Assembly: GCA_947630835.1 (NCBI GenBank)
Contig: CANRIZ010000013.1
Coordinates: forward strand, 1 to 64,000
Direction: 5' to 3'
From: an uncultured Clostridia bacterium
Lineage (GTDB): Bacteria > Bacillota > Clostridia > Oscillospirales > Acutalibacteraceae
Length of the DNA stretch: 64,000 nucleotides
Under the pieces are notes generated by a model that was given only the letters and a program-made list of their open reading frames with translations, did no database searches and was not told the DNA's origin. Position 1 is the first letter of the stretch. Every line of letters starts with the position of its first letter. Both the position numbers and the translations under genes were made by a program. This document shows, piece after piece, positions 58,310 through 64,000 of this stretch.

Positions 58310-59604
58310 GTTTTAGTGTGGTTTTGCTCAACATATTGTTACAGCTGACGGAAGCTTTAATATGCTTTTACTTTTATGAGAACATAACAACCCTTGGCAA
58401 AAGCAACCGCAGGATTTTATACATCATTTTGTCCTACGGTATCATGACCGTATTAACCTTGGCGTTTCATAATAATTTCCTTATAAACAGCGGCGCCCTT
58501 TTAGTGTTCCACACCTTAATTGCACACTACGTATATAAGCTGAAGTTGAAATTTTCCGTTGTTTATTCTCTGGTAATATCGCTGGTAATAGCTATAAGCG
58601 AAACCATAGCGGCAAATTTTATATCCATCGTCTTAAAGGCCGATAGCAGGTCATTCCTTGAAAGTCCCGTAAGATACTCCGTTTTTTTAGTTCTCAGCAA
58701 AACCATGCTTTTTATATTCTTAAAAATAATAAGCGATATAATCAAAAAATACACACAAAAAGAAAAGACAAACCAGATTTTTCTGATTTATCCGCTGTCT
58801 TTGTTAGTTGTTGTTTGCACATTCTGCGTTATCTTAGACAAAAATCTTCTAAGCGAAAAATTAAACGTTCTTGTCACATTTACAATCCTATTTTTGACCT
58901 TTTCCGTTCTGATAACCTGCCTGTTTCAGCAATCCTCCGAAAAAAATGACGCCGAGCTTTACGAGCTCAAAGCCGCCGCGCAAAAGGAGGAAATTGAAAA
59001 AACTTATTTTGAATTGCTTGAAAAGCAAAACGAGGAGCTTCAGCTTTTCGTTCACGATACGAAAAACCATCTGTCTAACCTATACATTATGGCGGACGAA
59101 CCCGAAAACGCCAAGGAATATATCAAGAGCTTTGTAAAAAATATCGACAGCTCGAACCAAATAGGCAAGTCCTCCAACAAGCTGTTGGATTTGATAATCA
59201 GAAAATACTGCCTTTTGTGCGAAAAAAGAGGCATAAGCTTTGAAAGGAACATACACAGGTCAAACTTGGATTTTATAGACGATACCGACCTCACCTCGCT
59301 TTTAAACAACCTGCTTGACAATGCCGTGGAGGCGGCGGGAAAAAGCGAGAAAAAGTACATAAGCTTAGGTATAAACGATTTCAGCAGTATGGTACATATT
59401 AACGTCAACAACTCCTGCGATACCAAACCCATATCAAATAACGGCATTTTAATTTCGCAAAAAGAGGACAAAGGCTCTCACGGCTACGGTCACAAGAGCA
59501 TACTTCGCACGGTAAAAAAGTATTCCGGCGATTTACACTGGGATTACGAGGAAGACGACAGGGAATTTGCGGTTTCTATCATTTTCCCCGCCGAATGCGA
59601 TTAA
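58306..59604 (+). CDS. AgrC-like GHKL sensor histidine kinase (kinase 2)
   Basis: A 432-residue paralogue of kinase 1 with the same plan: six helices, linker, H box FVHDTKNHL with His250, N box LLNNLLDNAVEAA and G box DKGSHGYGHKS. The sensor half is clearly diverged from kinase 1, while the segment from QIGKSSNKLL to HRSNLDF is identical, encoded by the shared 107-base block. No second agrB or agrD is found near it, so both kinases may read the one peptide, or this one reads a peptide encoded elsewhere. Confidence 0.92.
   Translation: MSFSVVLLNILLQLTEALICFYFYENITTLGKSNRRILYIILSYGIMTVLTLAFHNNFLINSGALLVFHTLIAHYVYKLKLKFSVVYSLVISLVIAISETIAANFISIVLKADSRSFLESPVRYSVFLVLSKTMLFIFLKIISDIIKKYTQKEKTNQIFLIYPLSLLVVVCTFCVILDKNLLSEKLNVLVTFTILFLTFSVLITCLFQQSSEKNDAELYELKAAAQKEEIEKTYFELLEKQNEELQLFVHDTKNHLSNLYIMADEPENAKEYIKSFVKNIDSSNQIGKSSNKLLDLIIRKYCLLCEKRGISFERNIHRSNLDFIDDTDLTSLLNNLLDNAVEAAGKSEKKYISLGINDFSSMVHINVNNSCDTKPISNNGILISQKEDKGSHGYGHKSILRTVKKYSGDLHWDYEEDDREFAVSIIFPAECD
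59164..59270 (+). repeat. 107-bp identical inverted repeat, copy in kinase 2
   Basis: Identical at every base to 55146-55252 read in the opposite direction; the two copies are about 3.9 kb apart and bracket agrB, agrD, XRE 2, regulator 2 and both sensor halves. Confidence 0.95.
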
Positions 59605-59645
59605 CGGCGCTTTACTTTTTTAATTTTACAAAACCCGCAAAAAAA

Positions 59646-59678
59646 GGCCGACTGCTTAAGGCAGCCGGTCTGTTTCTT
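59646..59678. terminator. bidirectional terminator between kinase 2 and mgtC
   Basis: CTGC/GCAG with flanking CCG/CGG pairing and a TTAAG loop (59646-59670). On the minus strand it is followed by a seven-T run; on the plus strand by a T-rich stretch. Confidence 0.65.
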
Positions 59679-60388
59679 TATCTGTCAACATACACGTCTA
59701 TAATATTGTCGTCGGCTTTCAGCGAGGCCACTATTTCCTCAATGGAATTTTCCGATTTCGGGAAAATCAAAGCCTTGATAATAGACGTGTCTTTATTCTT
59801 TTTAAGTATATTCCTCTCCTCGTCGTCGAGAATTTCTATTGAGTGAATTACCGCGCCGGCGCTTTTTATTATTCGGGCAATATCCGTAACCTCTCTTGCA
59901 AGGTGCTTGGCTTCAATATATATAACCCTGCCCGCCTTGCCGTTTACAAGTATCTTTTTAAGGGAGTTAAGGGTAAAGTAAACCAGTATCGTTGCGATTA
60001 TTGCGCCCGTGTAAAAGCCTATTCCCACGGCAGTACCCACGCACGAAACCGCCCAAAGGCTCGCCGCGGTTGTTAAGCCCTTAACGGTAAAGCCCTCTCT
60101 TAAAATAGTACCCGCGCCGAGGAAGCCTATGCCGCTTACAACCGAAGCGCTCATACGGGTAACGTCTATGGCGTCGCCGTATTTATCGGCGGTATAAGCC
60201 GCGCTCATCATAATAAGAGTGGAACCCACGGCGACAAGTATATGAGTCCTAAAGCCCGCGGGACGGTGCGAATGTTCGCGCTCGAAGCCTATAATTCCGC
60301 TTAAAAGCGCGGCAAGTCCGAGCTTTAAAACAGCGTCAAAAACTTCTCTTACAATTTCTATTTCCCATAAATCCTTTATAAATTGCAT
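59678..60388 (-). CDS. MgtC/SapB family membrane protein
   Basis: A 236-residue protein: four to five helices in the N half with family signatures LLSGIIGFEREHSHRPAGFRTHILV and VVSGIGFLGAGTILREG. A cytosolic ACT-like C-terminal domain (residues about 145-236) follows. MgtC proteins respond to Mg2+ starvation and modulate ATP synthase or envelope processes in other bacteria; role here not established. It lies 14 bases after the large P-type-ATPase-like gene on the same strand. Confidence 0.9.
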   Translation of the reverse strand: MQFIKDLWEIEIVREVFDAVLKLGLAALLSGIIGFEREHSHRPAGFRTHILVAVGSTLIMMSAAYTADKYGDAIDVTRMSASVVSGIGFLGAGTILREGFTVKGLTTAASLWAVSCVGTAVGIGFYTGAIIATILVYFTLNSLKKILVNGKAGRVIYIEAKHLAREVTDIARIIKSAGAVIHSIEILDDEERNILKKNKDTSIIKALIFPKSENSIEEIVASLKADDNIIDVYVDR

Positions 60389-60402
60389 AAGCCCATCCCT
60401 TT

Positions 60403-63252
60403 CTAAACTTTCTTTACAAGCCGCGGAACAAAAATAACTATCAACGCCCAGAGTGCTTCAAACAATACCATTTGTAAAACGCCCGCCTGAGTAAGCCCGG
60501 CAATAAAGGCGAACATCGCCATAAGAAGTATGCCTATTCCCACGCCTACATATTGCAAAACGCAGCTTATTTTTTTCTGCTCGTTTAAGGTAAACGCAGT
60601 AAGCAGAGCCAGGAGCGAAACCTTCATCTTACCGTCGCTTAAAATTTTGCAAGGTTCTTTTTCCGCCTCTTTTTCGCTGTATTCTTTAAACATAACCCCC
60701 GCAACGGGGCTTACGATTTTTATAAAATTCCTCGGAAGCCCGAAATACTGCTCTACGAAGCCTTCCGTAATATTTGCGTCGCTTGTTTTTACGAGGATAT
60801 TAACCCCCGCCCTTTCAAGCTCACGGAAATAATGCGCGGTTTCGTCGTCTACTCCGTATCCGACAACGAACATCGCCGCCGCCTTACCCTCTACCGCGAG
60901 GTAAACCACCTGTTTGCCACGCCTTGTGAATTTCCTTTCCTCTTCCTTGGACTGAACCTCAACATTATGCTTTATAAGTAAATCACGGCTGCCGACAAGC
61001 ACCCTGTTGTTATATATCCAACCCGAACAGCCGAGCTTTTCTTCATAAGCGAGCGACTCGACATTAGGCAGCATTTCACGGTTTTCAAGTATTACCGAAT
61101 CGAAAACGTCGGCAAGAGCGCCGTCGGATTGTATTACGACCGCTGCGGTATAGAGTATTGCCTCGTCTATCCTCATGGAATTAAACAGCTTTATTCCGTA
61201 AATGTTGGTTCTGTCGTTATTAAACATATCTACGCTGTCAACAAGAACCGCATTCGTATTCAGCGCGTCCTCAACCGCTTCGTAACCGGAAATCATACTC
61301 TTTTTGTCGTTAAGCCGTTTATTCGCTTCCCTTAAATTAAAGAAAACGGATACAAACGCCGCCGACGGCACAGCCATAAGATATACGCCCGTTAAAGCGC
61401 TTACGCCGGAAAAAATATTCCTGTTTATAATCGCCGAGATAACGCCGACGATAACGCAGGCAATCGCGGCAACCGGCACAACCAGACCGAACATATCGGA
61501 GGTCGGGTCGGCAAGCCTCGACATTTCGACAAATTTATAAGGAAAATCGACCTTTGCGCTGTAGCGAATATCGGGATCTTTTATCATAAGACCTCTGCCT
61601 ACCTCGAAGGCTACGTCGTCATCGTCAATCGCCTTAATTGCGTAAAAGCTCTTGCGCTCGTTGTTCAAAAGCACAAAGTTTGTAAAATCCGTATCAAGTT
61701 TAATATATTCGCCTATATTAAAAAGCATTACCGTAAAAAGCGAAACCGCAGCGTAAATGTGCATGCCCGCGAGTACATATTCGCTGTATGCGAAGGAAAC
61801 AACGCATTGCAAAATTCCCGTACAAACGGCAAGGCACAAGGCAAGAGAGCTGTCCGGTTTTCTCTTTTTTATCTTTTCCGCCGCGCGGACAAACTGATGG
61901 TAATTTACTGCGCCGACCGCTGTAAGAACCAATAAATTAATTGCGGAAAAGACATACGGGCTGTCGGCAAACAGCGAGAAATTTGAAAATACGGAGGTTA
62001 TTACGGAGCATACGAGCAGGAAAGCAAAACCCGCCGCAGAAACGATAAGCTTAATTTTAGCGCTTCTAAGTTCCTTTGTGAAAATTGCATGAACCGCCCT
62101 CGCGTCCTTGGGGCCGTAAAAATCCCTGGCTATCCTGATTTCTTCCCTTTCGGGTTCGCCATCCTCCGCCTGCGGTTCGGACTTATTCGGAGCTTCGCGC
62201 GCGTCGTTTGTCTCTTTTTCCAAAGGAAGCTCGTCTTCCGACGGGGAATCTTCATAAGAGGTTTCCCGATTTTCGTCCGCGCCCTCGATTGTATCGTAAT
62301 CAAGGTTCGGGAAAAGCTTGAATTTGCTTGCCCTATCCCTTCTTACTCTGCGCAGCTTAGCCTCCTCTTCGGCTTCGTTTACGATTTCTACGGGTTCTTC
62401 TTTATTGAAGCCGTCGAGCATTATTTGATTGTCCGGTACGTTTTCGTTTAATTTGCCGCTGTCAAGCTCGCCCGACTGCAAATCGGGTTCAAGCTGTTGA
62501 GCTTCAAATTCATCTGCGGCGTCGACAAGTATCGGAACGGGAGAAAGGCCGTCGCTTCCCGTTTTTTCGTCCTTGGGCTTCTTTGTAACGACGCCGTGCC
62601 TTTCTATAGTCATCTGCGGCATGGTTTTTGTCGCGTTAAGATGCTCGAGCGTATTTTCAAGCTTTAACTTGGGCTGATTGAAAAAGCGTTCCCTGTAAGG
62701 GTCGGTTTCCATTTTGCCCTTTGGAATTTCGCCCGTCCTTATAACCTTGCTTTTACCTATATTATGCTCTATGTTTTCTTTTCGTACCGCTCCCGTTTCA
62801 ACCTCGTTGAAAACCCTTGTTTTCTCTATGGTAAGCTGACCGGGAACCTCCCGAAAATCGCTCTTGCTTTCCTCGGCGCCGCCCGACTCATCCTCGTCCG
62901 AAACGGCGGAATCGATAAGGGGCGCAACGTCCGAAGCGTCGTCGCGTTTTTTTTCGGATACAAAGCTATCCTGCGCATCGTCCCGCGCGCCGTAGCCCGC
63001 CTGCTCTGCACCGAGATGCTGCGTTAAAGGCGCTTCCTCACGCAGATAATCGTCTATCTCGTATTCTTCAAATAGTTTTTCGGTTTCATAAGAAGAAGTG
63101 ACGGAATTTTCGTAATCCGTTTCGTCGGCAAGCAGGGCGTCTATTTCGTCCATAGACCAAATTCTGCCCGTTTTTTCCTTCTCGTTATTCATCTTTTTTA
63201 CGTCTTTGAGTATTTCCTCAATCAACATATCATCGTAAAAATTTGACTTCAT
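60403..63252 (-). CDS. P-type-ATPase-like pseudoenzyme with long disordered N terminus
   Basis: A 949-residue protein. Residues 1 to about 385 are charged and low-complexity (starting with a WSMDEIDALLAD motif). The rest has membrane helices and a split cytoplasmic domain laid out like a P1-type ATPase: LMAVPSAAFV stands where the CPC helix would be. GYEAVEDALNTNAVLVDSVDMF aligns with GxExLExxxxxxxxxxDKTGTLT, keeping only the Asp (residue 672). VLVGSRDLLIKHNVE matches the nucleotide-domain strand, and ILVKTSDA replaces TGD. TGES and GDGxND are missing. Catalysis is not expected; a sensor or scaffold role is inference. Confidence 0.7.
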   Translation of the reverse strand: MKSNFYDDMLIEEILKDVKKMNNEKEKTGRIWSMDEIDALLADETDYENSVTSSYETEKLFEEYEIDDYLREEAPLTQHLGAEQAGYGARDDAQDSFVSEKKRDDASDVAPLIDSAVSDEDESGGAEESKSDFREVPGQLTIEKTRVFNEVETGAVRKENIEHNIGKSKVIRTGEIPKGKMETDPYRERFFNQPKLKLENTLEHLNATKTMPQMTIERHGVVTKKPKDEKTGSDGLSPVPILVDAADEFEAQQLEPDLQSGELDSGKLNENVPDNQIMLDGFNKEEPVEIVNEAEEEAKLRRVRRDRASKFKLFPNLDYDTIEGADENRETSYEDSPSEDELPLEKETNDAREAPNKSEPQAEDGEPEREEIRIARDFYGPKDARAVHAIFTKELRSAKIKLIVSAAGFAFLLVCSVITSVFSNFSLFADSPYVFSAINLLVLTAVGAVNYHQFVRAAEKIKKRKPDSSLALCLAVCTGILQCVVSFAYSEYVLAGMHIYAAVSLFTVMLFNIGEYIKLDTDFTNFVLLNNERKSFYAIKAIDDDDVAFEVGRGLMIKDPDIRYSAKVDFPYKFVEMSRLADPTSDMFGLVVPVAAIACVIVGVISAIINRNIFSGVSALTGVYLMAVPSAAFVSVFFNLREANKRLNDKKSMISGYEAVEDALNTNAVLVDSVDMFNNDRTNIYGIKLFNSMRIDEAILYTAAVVIQSDGALADVFDSVILENREMLPNVESLAYEEKLGCSGWIYNNRVLVGSRDLLIKHNVEVQSKEEERKFTRRGKQVVYLAVEGKAAAMFVVGYGVDDETAHYFRELERAGVNILVKTSDANITEGFVEQYFGLPRNFIKIVSPVAGVMFKEYSEKEAEKEPCKILSDGKMKVSLLALLTAFTLNEQKKISCVLQYVGVGIGILLMAMFAFIAGLTQAGVLQMVLFEALWALIVIFVPRLVKKV

Positions 63253-63282
63253 TTCCGCACCCCAAATTTAAAGAAAGTCCTT

Positions 63283-64000
63283 TTATCTTTTTGAAGAAAT
63301 TTCATACATCAATATTCCCGCCGCCACGGAGGCGTTTAAGGAGTTAATGCGCCCTTTTACCGGCAGTGAAAGAACACGGTCGCATTTGCTTTTTACAAGC
63401 TTGCCGACTCCCCTGCCCTCCGAGCCTATAACGAGAGCCGCGGCGCCCGAAACGTCCGCCGATTTATAATCCTCTCCGTCCATATCGGCGGCGTAAATCC
63501 AAACGCCTTTTCTCTTTAACTCGTCAATGGTTGCCGCAAGGTTTGATACCCTCGCTATTTTCATGTATTCAACCGCGCCTGCGCTCGTTTTGCCCACGGC
63601 ATAGGAAAGCGACGCGCTGCGCCTTTTGGGAATTATAACGCCGTGAACGCCGGCACATTCTGCGGTACGGATAATTGCGCCTAAATTATGGGGATCTTCT
63701 ATTTCATCGCAAATAACGATAAACGGCGCCTCGTTTTTTTCTTCGGCAAGCTGTAAAATATCGGCAACGGTTGAATACTTGTGAACCGCAACGTATGCCG
63801 CTATGCCCTGATGATTTTCCCCCGAACACATAAAATCGAGCTTTTTGGGAGCTACTTCCTTGACTACCGCGCCCTTTTCCTTTGCCATTGACGCAAGCCT
63901 GAGCAAAGCGGGATTGTTATTCCCCTTTGCAAGATATACGCTGTCTATTTCACGCTCGGATTTCAGAGCCTCGGTCACGGCGTTTCTGCCTATGAGCAGG
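63283..64000 (-). CDS. rlmB: 23S rRNA 2'-O-ribose methyltransferase, RlmB/TrmH type (5' end outside window)
   Basis: At least 239 residues of a SPOUT-class methyltransferase. The reading frame runs off the right edge: the last bases encode LLIGRNAVTEALKSE, the usual RlmB N-terminal IxGRNxVxEAL motif, so the true start is just beyond 64000. Catalytic motifs are DEIEDPHNLGAIIRTAEC (motif 1), LVIGSEGRGVGKLV (motif 2) and LPVKGRINSLNASVAAGILMYE (motif 3, knot region). It modifies G2251 in E. coli; site here inferred. Confidence 0.92.
   Translation of the reverse strand, partial: LLIGRNAVTEALKSEREIDSVYLAKGNNNPALLRLASMAKEKGAVVKEVAPKKLDFMCSGENHQGIAAYVAVHKYSTVADILQLAEEKNEAPFIVICDEIEDPHNLGAIIRTAECAGVHGVIIPKRRSASLSYAVGKTSAGAVEYMKIARVSNLAATIDELKRKGVWIYAADMDGEDYKSADVSGAAALVIGSEGRGVGKLVKSKCDRVLSLPVKGRINSLNASVAAGILMYEISSKR

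Noticed and set aside
57525..59677. Search for a second agrD next to regulator 2 or kinase 2
   Set aside because: The gaps 57525-57598 and 59605-59677 are filled by a promoter and hairpins; no short frame with an AgrD-like core and QPxxP tail is present.
1..64000. tRNA, rRNA, CRISPR arrays, insertion sequences, prophage or integrase genes
   Set aside because: None was seen in a read of both strands; the repeats found are hairpin elements and gene-internal duplications without transposase or regular spacer structure.

Overview
The window looks like the chromosome of an anaerobic, spore-forming, plant-fibre-degrading Clostridia member, probably of the Oscillospiraceae/Ruminococcaceae kind. The evidence is two secreted leucine-rich-repeat proteins ending in type I dockerins, an Rnf complex, the ctsR-mcsA-mcsB-clpC operon, gatCAB, a SpoIIQ-like M23 protein, lexA, and an agr-type quorum-sensing locus. 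The taxon is an inference from gene content. I saw no rRNA, tRNA, CRISPR array, transposase or prophage.

Layout. 1-4.7 kb: intergenic repeats, a dockerin/LRR gene and a COG2509 flavoprotein. 4.7-10.6 kb: rlmI and the CtsR-controlled protein-quality operon. 10.6-12.5 kb: two overlooked small genes and a flavoprotein-Rieske fusion. 12.5-19.6 kb: a complete Rnf operon with its flavinylation enzyme ApbE. 19.7-23.3 kb: alcohol dehydrogenase, GH28 and sugar kinase, probably for pectin oligomers. 23.3-25.6 kb: a second dockerin/LRR gene divergent from an XRE regulator with shared operators. 25.7-31.2 kb: lexA, a candidate small RNA, SpoIIQ-like peptidase, mltG, a regulator, a PHP phosphatase and an AI-2E-type permease. 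31.4-46 kb: hom-lysC, a secretion-type chaperone, DegV, a beta-propeller lipoprotein, gatCAB, proBA, rpe and a MecA-like ClpC adaptor. 46.1-50.3 kb: a second, cut-down Rnf-like D-E-A set. 50.3-53.2 kb: a P-type ATPase behind a yybP-ykoY (Mn2+) riboswitch. 53.2-59.6 kb: a double agr locus. 59.7-64 kb: MgtC, a degenerate P-type-ATPase-like protein and an RlmB-type methyltransferase cut by the window edge.

The two most unusual systems are these. (1) An operon of RnfD-, RnfE- and RnfA-like membrane proteins with no RnfB, RnfC or RnfG partner. The D-like protein has lost its flavin-attachment motif, and the A- and E-like proteins have lost all four cysteines that hold the intramembrane iron-sulfur cluster in true Rnf. 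The intact Rnf in the same window allows direct comparison. (2) An agr locus with one agrB and one unannotated 45-residue agrD whose ring-forming residue appears to be Ser instead of Cys. It is flanked by two receptor-kinase/LytTR-regulator pairs in opposite orientation. The two kinase genes share a 107-bp block, identical base for base and inverted. This implies gene conversion and could allow inversion that swaps sensor halves. A promoter-hairpin-terminator unit in the same locus is a candidate small RNA.

Regulatory elements read directly from sequence include two CtsR boxes, SOS boxes at lexA, a sigma-F-like promoter for the SpoIIQ-like gene, a Mn2+ riboswitch whose P1 stem excludes a terminator, and paired operators between the XRE gene and the second dockerin gene.
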